Shown here: positions 49,201 to 57,195 of the stretch, in pieces
Position numbering within the stretch: position 1 is the first letter of the stretch
How the letters are laid out: each line of letters opens with the position of its first letter
NCBI GenBank assembly: GCA_963210315.1
Contig: OY723250.1
Coordinates: 806,001-870,000, forward strand
Direction: 5' to 3'
DNA from: Rhynchopus euleeides
Taxonomy: Eukaryota; Euglenozoa; Diplonemea; Diplonemida; Diplonemidae
DNA: 64,000 nt
The notes under the pieces: model-generated
The model's input: the letters and a program-made list of their open reading frames with translations, nothing else
What the model was told of the DNA's origin: nothing
The model's database searches: none
Program-made: the position numbers and the translations under genes

Positions 49201-51985
49201 CAGCGTCTGAGACTGCATGTAGAGGAACTGGCTCACCCGCCAGGTGCTGCGCCGCCTTCCGCCGTAAGAACCCTGCCTGTTGCGACAGGGCCACAAGCAC
49301 GTCACGCAGCAGCACCGATACCCCTGCAGCATGCGGTCTGCCTTCCAGGGCTAACATCACTGCCTCGGCTGCAGCCTGTACACAGCCGGAATATTCGTTT
49401 CTCCGCGCCCCATTGACTGAAGCACCCTCGACAGGAGTCGGGCCGTTCTCCTCCGTCAGTTGGCCCGTTGCCGCTACGTGTGTCGCCTCGGCGATGCTGG
49501 CGCTGCTGCTGTCACCAGCCAGCACCCATGCCCGCTCCACAATCGCCAACACCAGGTCCCGGTTACTGTGCGCCACCGATGTGTCACTATCAGCTGCACC
49601 GCATGTGTCGTGCACCATGGCAGCCAGCTGCCGCTGATGATCCGCAGTGAAGCACGCATCCACCTGCTGCTGCTCTGCCTTCGCCACCTCTGCCGCACGC
49701 ACCTTGCTGATGTACGTCACCGCGTCTGCCTGCGTGAAGGGCTGTAGGTACAGCGACCTCGTCCCATCGCCGCACACCTGCGACGGCGTGTGATCCACAC
49801 TTTTTAGGTACTCGCCACGCGTCGTCACGATCACGCTGCACTGATTCGCACACCACGGGTGCAGCTGCAGCACCCCTTGACCGCCATTGTCTTTGTCCGC
49901 GCCGCTCAGAGCCGTCTGCGTCAGTCCCACCTCGTCCAGTGAGTCCAGTATCACCACAACGTCGTACACACTGCTCAGGTGCTTCAACGCAACTTCCTCC
50001 AGACCGAATGACTTCCGGATGAACTCGTCGATCCCGCCGCGTGTTAGGACGGTGGCCACACCAATCGCTGGCAGCGCCGCAAAGACGGGGAACACGGGCT
50101 TCGTTCTCCGTGATGCCACCCCGCCCGCATCATCCCGCAGCAGGTGGCACAGAACCGCAACAGCCGCAGACGTCTTACCGGTGCCTCCGTCGCCAACCAG
50201 GCACAGCGGGTGCCGCGGCGTCCCCCTCGCCCCCACCCCCACCCCCTCCCCGTGCACGTCTGTCGCCAGCCACTCGTCCACCACCTGCAGCAGCATCCTC
50301 GTCTCCGACTCCGCCACATGTACGTCGTCCCCAACCCTGCCCTCCACGTAGCCGTCCAGGAACTCCGCAAAGAGCGACGCCGTGTGCTGGAGCACCTGCC
50401 GCACCGCCCCAACCTGGTCTGCCACAGAATACGTAGTGCCTGAGCTGGTGAGTCGCAACTGTGAGTATGCCGTTGCTTGCTGCGACCCCGCCTGCGGCTG
50501 CGACAGCGCGGCAGTGATCGCGTCGTCGTCATAATCGTGATCAGCCACCTCCTGCATCACAATAACGTCAAATGGCTGCCCCACCATCCGCAGCAGCGTC
50601 GGCGACAGCTTCCACTGCACCCGAAACTGGATGTTGCTGTCGTACAGCAGCTCTGCCTCCTGCGGGAACACGCTTGCGAACCCCACCTCCGCCGCACCCT
50701 GCTTCGCCACAATCACAAAGAATGTCCCCGCCTTGCCGTACAGGAAGTCCTTCGCAACACCCTGCTTCTGCGTCGTCGACGTGAAGGCGTTCCACACCAC
50801 AGACGTCCCCACCTTGTACTGGGATGACACATTCCGATCGATTCCACGGAACACTGTGGTCAGGCTCGGCCGCCGGCTCCGGATCAGCCGCGTCAGCTTT
50901 GCGATCAGCGGCTGGAATGTGGCAATCACGTGCAGTTGTGTCGGTACCGGCTGAAGCTCAAACACGCTGCCTGCCGCAGACTGCCGCGCTTCCTTCGACA
51001 GTCCTATCGTCCGCATCGCCTGGTTCATCCCGAAGTACAGTGCCGGCCTCACGTAGCCCGCCCCGTGGTTCCCCAGTACAGCTGGGTCGGTGAAGTTCTT
51101 GTGGTACTCCTTGACGATGGGTGCACCGTCTGCCTTGCACACAAGATCGCACGTCTCACCGTTGATTTCGTACTCCACACAGTCGCAGGTGAAGAGGTAG
51201 CCTGCGCACAGATGCTCGAACCAGTCGCCCACCGCCATCCAGTCCTCGATCTCGCCTGGCTTCTTCTCCACACGCTGCAGCACCCGCTGCACAACAAACC
51301 GCAGCCCCAGCAGCATGCTGACCACGTGTTTTGCCCGGTACCCGAGATCCGGCTGCACCGCCAGCAGCTGCACCAGCCAGTCCACCAGCCGTGTCTCCAC
51401 GTCGTTGCGCGTAAAGCAGATTTTCCTCCCGTCCACGTGATTCTGCAGGCGCTCGCTCGTCTTGTCCTTGTCTGCGGGCTTGTGTGTGCGTGGTTCCTGT
51501 GGTGGCTGAGACTGCGACTGCTGCTGCTGTCGTTCGTCCGGAGCAGTGCGGGACGCAGCAGCGGCAACACGTGCCATCAAGGGTGGCCACTCATCTGCGA
51601 GGAAGTCCTGCAGCCTGCTGGCCACTTCCATCTGCATCTTCCCCACCTGCTCACCGAGCGCTGCCAGCAGCGCGCTGCGAGTGTCGCCATCACGGTGCTG
51701 CAGCGCGTACCAGACCGGTGTGCGCCCCTCGCCATCCAGAACGCCGACTGCCCCGCACCCCACTAGAAACTTCACTGCTTCGGGCACAGCGGCAAGCCCC
51801 CTGCACCCGGGCTGCAACACCTCGTGCAGCAGCGTCCGCCCGGTGTGTGGGTCCGCCGAGTTCACGTCTGCCTTGTGCTGCGCCAGCAGCTGCTGCCACG
51901 TGTTGCCCTCCAGTGCCTCCTTCACAGCGCGTGAACTGCTCCACCATACCCGTCCGTGTTCCTGCACACTCGCACTCGCCCCCAT
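46208..51985 (-). CDS. STAND protein: ankyrin-like, ADP-ribosyltransferase, NACHT NTPase, 15 WD40 repeats
   Basis: 1925 residues in one exon. Start set at MGASASVQ: it is a textbook N-myristoylation signal, lies 5 bases after a GTAG acceptor, and is followed by an ankyrin-like segment (DVNSADPHTGRTLLHEVL). Order: ankyrin-like about 35-100; Gln/Lys-rich linker 150-180; helical 190-330; ADP-ribosyltransferase of R-S-E type about 340-480 with VFRGI (Arg about 380), NAFTSTT (about 399-405) and QEAELL (Glu-x-Glu about 443/445, the arginine-specific signature); NACHT with Walker A GDGGTGKTS (about 598-606), Walker B VVVILDSLDE (about 676-685) and VIVTTRGEYL; FRHKTLGEFLVARRL; pentapeptide-like LTGVLLQDSDLRHARL; WD40 array 1216-1845; a degenerate sixteenth unit. 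Family knowledge: STAND proteins oligomerise on ligand sensing by the repeat domain. Inference: membrane-anchored sensor whose effector is the transferase. Substrate and ligand unknown. Confidence 0.95.
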   Translation of the reverse strand: MGASASVQEHGRVWWSSSRAVKEALEGNTWQQLLAQHKADVNSADPHTGRTLLHEVLQPGCRGLAAVPEAVKFLVGCGAVGVLDGEGRTPVWYALQHRDGDTRSALLAALGEQVGKMQMEVASRLQDFLADEWPPLMARVAAAASRTAPDERQQQQSQSQPPQEPRTHKPADKDKTSERLQNHVDGRKICFTRNDVETRLVDWLVQLLAVQPDLGYRAKHVVSMLLGLRFVVQRVLQRVEKKPGEIEDWMAVGDWFEHLCAGYLFTCDCVEYEINGETCDLVCKADGAPIVKEYHKNFTDPAVLGNHGAGYVRPALYFGMNQAMRTIGLSKEARQSAAGSVFELQPVPTQLHVIATFQPLIAKLTRLIRSRRPSLTTVFRGIDRNVSSQYKVGTSVVWNAFTSTTQKQGVAKDFLYGKAGTFFVIVAKQGAAEVGFASVFPQEAELLYDSNIQFRVQWKLSPTLLRMVGQPFDVIVMQEVADHDYDDDAITAALSQPQAGSQQATAYSQLRLTSSGTTYSVADQVGAVRQVLQHTASLFAEFLDGYVEGRVGDDVHVAESETRMLLQVVDEWLATDVHGEGVGVGARGTPRHPLCLVGDGGTGKTSAAVAVLCHLLRDDAGGVASRRTKPVFPVFAALPAIGVATVLTRGGIDEFIRKSFGLEEVALKHLSSVYDVVVILDSLDEVGLTQTALSGADKDNGGQGVLQLHPWCANQCSVIVTTRGEYLKSVDHTPSQVCGDGTRSLYLQPFTQADAVTYISKVRAAEVAKAEQQQVDACFTADHQRQLAAMVHDTCGAADSDTSVAHSNRDLVLAIVERAWVLAGDSSSASIAEATHVAATGQLTEENGPTPVEGASVNGARRNEYSGCVQAAAEAVMLALEGRPHAAGVSVLLRDVLVALSQQAGFLRRKAAQHLAGEPVPLHAVSDAEVALLSQLRNPFLLHMACYAQRELSSGGAQAQQCLSDVAVYEAYLRKHVEVELRQGPAGAARVEEVLRVGDLIACAMLQAETWQGVVGTERARLLKEDKVGGAEADEVFRLLPFRVESFDDDSSAFAFRHKTLGEFLVARRLSRKGGVAETLGCKVLRAFSQDAPNVLQYFTDIVLVRGGDMRDTKVARELLPLVLATRDSSPDTASLAAASNAMALATRTRYVFRCDLTGVLLQDSDLRHARLSETVLEASRFHNCWLDHAMFSFAHLTNTNWEGCSFGAPLPPLLGHTRWVGTVSVTPDGSKIISGSNDKSVRVWDASTGKELQKLEGHADYVRAVSVTPDGSKIISGSDDKSVRVWDASAGNELQKLEGHTHNVTSVSVTPDVSKIISGSVDKSIRVWDASTGKELQKLEGHTDSVTSVSVTPDGSKIISGPADKSIRVWDASTGKELQKLEGHTDSVTSVSVTPDGSKIVSGSDDKIVRVWDASTGKELQKLEGHTHNVTSVSVTPDGSKIVSGSDDKSVRVWDASTGKELQKLEGHTDSVTSVSVTPDGSKIISGSVDKSIRVWDASTGNELQKLEGHAGYVRAVSVTPDVSKIISGSDDNSVRVWDASTGNELQKLEGHTHNVTSVSVTPDGSKIISGSADKSIRVWDASTGKELQKLEGHADYVRAVSVTPDGSKIISGSDDKSVRVWDASTGKELQKLERHADYVWAVSVTPDGSKIISGSDDKSVRVWDASAGNELQKLEGHTDYVRAVSVTPDVSKIISGSADKSIRVWDASTGKELQKLEGHTDSVTSVSVTPDGSNIISGSDDKSVRVWDASTGNELQKLEGHTHNVTSVSVTPDGSKIISGSADKSIRVWDASTGNELQKLEGHTDSVTSVSVTPDGSKIISGSDDKSVRVWDASTGKELQKLEGRRPNSGSSVAVTSSGWTAACDGNLIRVCDVYWRPGIIIGSGPVVPVPLGCTGVDTVTPPYVCSLLGGAGAAHTEGTSRA
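46451..48340 (-). repeat. 15 tandem 126 bp WD40 units
   Basis: Exactly 15 x 126 = 1890 bases. Units share GHxxxVxxVSVTPDGSKIIS and (V/I)RVWDAS(T/A)G almost without change. Variation is confined mainly to unit residues 3-8 (TDSVTS, THNVTS, ADYVRA, TDYVRA, AGYVRA, ADYVWA, TRWVGT), 22-26 (SDDKS, SADKS, SVDKS, SNDKS, PADKS, SDDNS, SDDKI) and 34-37 (TGKE, TGNE, AGNE). Near-identity at DNA level implies recent duplication or gene conversion. Confidence 0.97.
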
Positions 51986-51990
51986 GCCGC

Positions 51991-52000
51991 CTACGACTTG
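51991..52000 (-). promoter_or_regulatory. Probable splice acceptor (GTCGTAG) of the STAND gene
   Basis: AAGTCGTAG on the minus strand, 5 bases before the chosen ATG; the tract upstream is only weakly pyrimidine-rich. Confidence 0.4.
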
Positions 52001-52962
52001 TGCTGTGTCGTGCCGGTTGTGTTTAAGTGTGCAGTGCACACTGCCTGCATGTTGTGTATCAAGCGAGATGCCACCAGAGCGGGGTGTAGCTATGCCGACA
52101 AGAGCCGCAAGCAGAACCTGGGGTGCAGGAGTCAGCACTGATCCGACCCCGACACAAAGCCTCACCATAGGTCTGCAGTACCAGGTTGTGCTCCGCACCC
52201 ACCCTGCAAGCCAGTGTGGTCACCGAAGGTCGGACAGAGCAAAACGACTTGCTGAAGACACTGAAGATAACGCGGACGACACCAAAGGCACGAGTAGAGA
52301 GACCAACGCGGGTGGCAGGGGGGCGAGGGGCGGGGTCGTGCCTGCGGGACTCTACTCTCACGTTAGGGGACGCAGCGATGATGGGACGTTCTCCCATTGC
52401 GGGACGATACAACACAGCTGTTGCAGAATGGCACAACCCACACGAGATCTTGCACACACACACACGACGTGCGCGCGACAGCACACGGCGAATATCAAGC
52501 AAAGCAGCCCGGCGTGCAGCGGCAGGCACCACCGCCAGGCACGTCGTGAAGGGGTGGAGGGTGCGACAGCGAGGAGGGAAGGAGGGATAGCGGCCCAGCA
52601 GAGAGGCCCGCAACCCAGCACCACATCGCACACAAGGGTAAGGCACGGCGTGGGGCACATCCATGAAAAGAAAGAAGGTGAAAGTGTGTGCGAAGGCAGG
52701 TGCCTATTCGGTGCTGTTAGCGCGGGCCACAGTGACCAGTGCCGCAGCAGGCGAAGGCAGCAGATCCCTTCACACGCCGGACTGTGCACACACGTTACGA
52801 ATCACGCGAGCGAGGAGACAAGGAAGGGAGGGGGTGGGGAGGATATGTGCGTGTGGATGCGCCAGGAGCCCCGCACTGGCCCCACTTTGAGACAGTGGCA
52901 GGGCTGTCACGTGCAGGTAGGCAGGTGCAGTGCGCAGTGCGGGAACAAGAGACCTCCGGTGC
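52001..52962. other. Intergenic stretch between carboxypeptidase and STAND genes
   Basis: No supported gene. Includes the carboxypeptidase 3' UTR side (minus strand) and short CA repeats near 52455. Confidence 0.5.
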
Positions 52963-54315
52963 TTAGTTCTGCGGCTTCGGGTGGATGAAGTCGTTCAGCA
53001 TCTCCAGCGCGAACTTCGGCTGGTCCATAGGCACCATGTGCCCCGCTTCGTGCACCTGCACGAAGGAGAACCCGCCGTAGGAGCGCTTCTTGCCGGCCTC
53101 CTTCCCGTCCAGCATCCACGGGTAGTCGAACGCGGTGTTGAAGGCACCCTTGCCCGGCCACTCCATGTCCAGGGCCCACGCCTTGTTGCCAAGCCAGTTG
53201 CAGATGTAGTCCTGGTCGCCCGCGTAGATCATCACGCGGATGCCTGACGCAAGCTGCTGCGGCAGGTCCTGCTCGTATGCGTGCATCCAGTCGCCCTCCA
53301 TGAACACAGTCACCAGGTGGTTGCAGTCCGTCCACTTCAGCGACGTGCTCACACCCAGCTCCTGACGCACGGAGTCCTGGTTCAAGAAGGTGTTGATGTT
53401 GGAGAAGTCGTAGCACAGCGGCGGCTTGTCGCACTTCTTCCGCATGTCGTACACGTTCAGCCCGCTCAGCGAGTACGGCACCACCAGCGCGATGTTGCAG
53501 AAGTCAACAGCGGTCAGGCACTGCTCCGTGGTGTTCGCACCGGGCGTCCCGGCGTTGCACTTCTCGATCAGGGCGAGGCACTCGGGCACGGCCAGGCGCA
53601 TCAGGTCCACCTCGACCGTCCCGAGGGCGGCGTCGTGCCCGTTCGTGGACTTGGCCATGTCGGGGTAGTACTTGTACTGGATGGCAGGGTTCACCAGCCC
53701 GTTCCCGACGGCCGTCCCGTTCAGGTTGATGATGACCTTGCCCGCCTCGGGCACCTGGTTCTCCTCCCACACACGCTGCGTCACGGCAGGGACGTAGTGC
53801 CCCCCGTACGACTCCCCAATCACGTAGAAGGGCAGGTGCTGGTACTCGGGGTGCCCCTTGAAGAACTGCTGGAGGAAGTCGTACATGTCCGTCGCCACCA
53901 TGTTCTCGTTCTTGTCGAAGCCCGTCCCGTACGAGAACCCGGTGCCGGTCGGCTGGTCGATGTAGATCAGCGTGGCGTTGCTGTTCCAGCTGTAGGGGTT
54001 CGGGATCGTACCCGTCCCGTTCTGGTTCACGCTGCACGGGCCGTTCTCGGCGAACAGCGCCACCTCAGACGAGCACCCGGGCCCGCCCGTCATCCACAGC
54101 ACAACGGGGTCGTTCTTGGGGTCGTTGCGCGACTCAAAGCCCCAGTAGAAGTACTCCTTCAACAGGCCCGTCGTCAGCGAGTAGTACCCGTGCATCTGCT
54201 TCACGTTCGGGTCGCACAGCCCGCCGCTGCCAGCCTTCTCCCGCAGTACCCCACGGGACTGGCGTGCGGACACAAGCCCGCACGCCAGCATCGCCACCAG
54301 GGCACGCATCATCAT
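52963..54315 (-). CDS. Serine carboxypeptidase (family S10), secreted or lysosomal/vacuolar
   Basis: Cleaves C-terminal residues from peptides in acidic compartments. 450 residues, usual length for the family. Signal peptide MMMRALVAMLACGLVSA; then HGYYSL, oxyanion GGPGCSS, YIDQPTGTGFSYG, nucleophile GESYGGHYVP (Ser about 169), Asp in YAGDQDYICNWLGN (about 367) and His in EAGHMVP (about 426). All catalytic residues intact, cysteines abundant, N-glycosylation sequons present (for example NGT, NAT, NTT). Start set at the first of three Met because the signal peptide begins there and CCCCACAG lies 17 bases upstream; a longer frame from 54615 is not needed. Downstream on the same strand follows the STAND gene about 980 bases away. 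Confidence 0.97.
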   Translation of the reverse strand: MMMRALVAMLACGLVSARQSRGVLREKAGSGGLCDPNVKQMHGYYSLTTGLLKEYFYWGFESRNDPKNDPVVLWMTGGPGCSSEVALFAENGPCSVNQNGTGTIPNPYSWNSNATLIYIDQPTGTGFSYGTGFDKNENMVATDMYDFLQQFFKGHPEYQHLPFYVIGESYGGHYVPAVTQRVWEENQVPEAGKVIINLNGTAVGNGLVNPAIQYKYYPDMAKSTNGHDAALGTVEVDLMRLAVPECLALIEKCNAGTPGANTTEQCLTAVDFCNIALVVPYSLSGLNVYDMRKKCDKPPLCYDFSNINTFLNQDSVRQELGVSTSLKWTDCNHLVTVFMEGDWMHAYEQDLPQQLASGIRVMIYAGDQDYICNWLGNKAWALDMEWPGKGAFNTAFDYPWMLDGKEAGKKRSYGGFSFVQVHEAGHMVPMDQPKFALEMLNDFIHPKPQN

Positions 54316-54332
54316 TTTGAGTTTACACCGGC

Positions 54333-54350
54333 CTGTGGGGTGGCGGTGGG
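54333..54350 (-). promoter_or_regulatory. Splice acceptor (CCACCCCACAG) of the carboxypeptidase gene
   Basis: CACCGCCACCCCACAG on the minus strand, 17-base leader. Confidence 0.55.
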
Positions 54351-54695
54351 TCAAGCAAAGGGAACCTGCCCTGGGATGACCGAGGGGGACATCCTCTCCT
54401 AGGTAATACGTATCATACGCGATGCGTAGATCCCTGGGAGTCTTCTTTTCCTGAGGCACAACAGGGTAAATTAGGGTGCATTTATTCGCTTCTGGACAGC
54501 ATGGACGGGATGTAGTTGCGACAGGCACAAGGGCGAGAAGCCGCGGGGAAAGTATGGAGCACACCTCCCGAAGGCCACGAAGAAGCAACAGCAACAGCTG
54601 GGATGACCCCTCCAAAGGAGGTCGAGCTGCAGCCTCTCCGGTGCATCCTCAACACAACAGGGGGTCACACGCTTCGAATACCTGCGCACAGTCGC
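54351..54695. other. Intergenic stretch upstream of the carboxypeptidase
   Basis: No supported gene. Confidence 0.4.
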
Positions 54696-54844
54696 TTGTC
54701 AATGGAAGGCTACCATGTGTGGGTGACTTGGAAGCTGTTCCAGCAGATTGCGCAAGACCTTCAAGGATGCAGCAGCTCTGGACGGTTCGGATCAGTCGTG
54801 TCACTCCTGCGTCCCACCCACACATGGTAGCCTTCTATTGACAA
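54696..54844. mobile_element. 149 bp MITE-like inverted-repeat element
   Basis: About 30-base inverted ends: TTGTCAATGGAAGGCTACCA on the left, mirrored at the right with one or two mismatches, around an 85-base centre. No coding capacity. A target duplication was not evident. Confidence 0.7.
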
Positions 54845-55629
54845 ACACTGAAGTTCAAAGTACTAGGGGAGGGGGGTCAAGATCAGTCCACATCCTTACA
54901 GTGTTGGAGCATTGCCCAGCCTGCACAGGGCACTGGCATAGCTAGGGGCACAAACTCACACCCCTGACTTCGATCCTGAGACGGCATCGTTTACAGTCGT
55001 GGACTACGACGGTATCTGATCATCTTCGATCCCCCCCAAGAGCCCAAAGGACCCATCTCACCTTGCCACTCCCACCGCACGGCTGCTGGCTCCATCCCCC
55101 GCGGGCAGCAGGGACAGGTGATGCATGGGGGAGGGCTCAACACCGCCGCCCCTCCCACCCCACCACCCCACTGGCACTGCAGAGACGTGGCGGCTGGCCT
55201 TCGCACTGCAGCGCGGAATGCCCAGGAGGGGGTGATCCCTGCACGAACACACAGGGCGCCACGCTTGGCACTTCTGCACCACGCTTAACACGATGAAGGC
55301 ACCCGAGTCTTGATCAAAACAACATTGTTGCAATTTGCCTGTGGCTCCACGTCGGTGGGGGAGGGAGGCAGCGTCGTTGTGGTGGTGCTGATCGGCACTC
55401 CCTCACATCAGGTGGAATGGATCAGCTTCTCCCCGATCACCCCGGAACACGCATCGTTTTAGCAGCGGGGGCGAAGACTGGAGCTGGCCTGCAATGGCTG
55501 GGCAGGAACATCTAAGGTTCCCGACTTCATAATCCCAACGCAGTGCGCTGCGGAGGGTTGGGTGCACCACGTTGCTTCTGCACTCCGCAATTGTTAGAGC
55601 AGCCCCGATCCCCCGCAGCAGGGGTATGG
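54845..55629. other. Stretch that may contain further exons of the next gene
   Basis: On the minus strand, 55403-55620 has a protein-like open stretch (IGAALTIAECRSNVVHP, YEVGNLRCSC) and 55200-55330 another (DSGAFIVLSVVQKCQAW). Splice joints could not be established, so no exon is called. Confidence 0.3.
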
Positions 55630-55863
55630 TTAATCCGGCTGGACCCCCCAGCACAGCGCGCATATTTCATTCAGGTGTGCCCATGCAAAGGTGACCTGGC
55701 AGCAGGCACCCAGCACATCGAAGTAATCTGAGGTGCGCAGCCTCGGATTCGCCACCACCGGGACAGGCGCGACTTGCTGCGTCATGTTCACATCGACACG
55801 CCTCACGGAGGGCGAGCGTGGGCGTGACTGGGAGCGGAGGAATGCATTGGGGGCCCCGCTCAT
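55630..55863 (-). CDS. Hypothetical small protein or first exon
   Basis: Starts MSGAPNAFLRSQSRPRSPS six bases after an acceptor TTGGCACAG, the pattern of other genes here, on the same strand. As a single exon it gives 77 residues ending WGVQPD: a basic, Ser/Arg/Pro-rich start, then TSDYFDVLGACCQVTFAWAHL. Alternatively a donor within it (for example CAG-GTCACC near 55690) leads to exons further left. No domain recognised. Confidence 0.4.
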   Translation of the reverse strand: MSGAPNAFLRSQSRPRSPSVRRVDVNMTQQVAPVPVVANPRLRTSDYFDVLGACCQVTFAWAHLNEICALCWGVQPD

Positions 55864-56790
55864 CGTGTCCTGTGCCAAGGTGGTGTGGGTGTGGTGCGAT
55901 GCAAGTGTGTGTCGCCCTCTCCGAGCTCCAGCCGGAGATAGCAGGGAGAGGGGGTGCAGAGGGTTCGGCCTGTGATGGCTTGGTCTCTTTATAATGGGCG
56001 CTTCAAAGCTTCCTTCGCTATGCACGCGTCTTTTATTGCAAAAGGAAAATGGGGAAGGGTGGTGAGGGTGGGGGGGGGGGGGGGAAAGAGAAACGAATTC
56101 TGATTTGGCCTCACCCTGAAGTGTCCCAGCAGGACAACCTCAGCCGCTGGCCTCCGCCCCACTTCTCTAACCCCTACCCACACCTTCCCGGCCGTTCTTT
56201 AGGTGGAAATAGGATAGATTCACCGGCACCCCAGTCAGAGCAGCATGTCCCAAGGTGTCAACTCAGCCGGGGGTCTGGCGGGGTGGGTGGGCGGGGGGTG
56301 GGGGGCGATGTTGTTTCCGCGAACTCCTCAAACTCCGAGTTTTGGGGACATTCCTCCCGCTATATCTCGCTCCCCCTCCTCTCCCGTGGGATCAGGGGGG
56401 GGGGGATGTCCCGCGGGGGGTTCCCGTCCTCTCCCTGTGTTACGCTTGGGTGGGGGTGGCCAGAAGAAACCCAACTGGGTGTTCGTGTGCGTGTGGGGGG
56501 TGTGGGGGGGGGGAACCCCCATCCTTCACAGAGTGACAACAGAAAACAGATAAACGAAAAAACGCTGTTTTCGTATAGGATTTGGTGGGGGTATGGAAAT
56601 TTAGTCATTCTTAGTCACTTTTAGGCGATTTACGCGCGGTTTTTCGGCTGGGGAAAAGAGAGTAAGATTTTCGAAAAAAATCGATTTTTTCGCAAAAAAT
56701 CGCATTGTGTCGTAGTCGCGCGTAGTCACCCGTAGTCGCCAGGTCGAGGTTCCCAGATTCCATACCCCCCCGGGGTACTGAATTACCGAT
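55864..56790. other. Gene-free stretch, G-rich
   Basis: G-runs near 56070-56085, 56290-56300, 56395-56405 and 56495-56515. No supported gene apart from the acceptor of the 55863 start. Confidence 0.45.
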
Positions 56791-57195
56791 TTTTCGACAT
56801 GTCGAAAAAAAAAATTTGGCCGAAAAAAAAATTTTTTTTTTCGGCCGACTAAACCGAAAATCGGGCCCTCTGGGGTGCCACACCGATATTTTTCGGATTT
56901 TTTTCCGATTTTTTTCGGTTGGGGTGGCCACCAGTCCAGGCTGCTGCCCCAGGGTGGCCGGATTTTCGACATGTCGAAAAAAAAAAATTTTGGCCGAAAA
57001 AAAAAATTTTTTTTTCGGCCGACTAAACCGAAAATCGGGCCCTCTGGGGTGCCACACCGATATTTTTCGGATTTTTTTCGGATTTTTTTTCGATTTTTTT
57101 CGGTTGGGGTGGCCACCAGTCCAGGCTGCTGCCCCAGGGTGGCCGGATTTTCGACATGTCGAAAAAAAAAAAATTTCGCCGAAAAAAAAATTTTT
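56791..57195. repeat. Tandem repeat (172 and 185 bp spacing) with an 18-bp perfect palindrome
   Basis: TTTTCGACATGTCGAAAA begins at about 56791, 56963 and 57148. Each is followed by the same AT-run, CGGCCGACTAAACCG and GGGTGGCCACCAGTCC blocks; the third unit is truncated where the dispersed repeat starts. Confidence 0.9.

Noticed and set aside
53281..54402. 373-codon plus-strand frame
   Set aside because: Antisense shadow of the serine carboxypeptidase.
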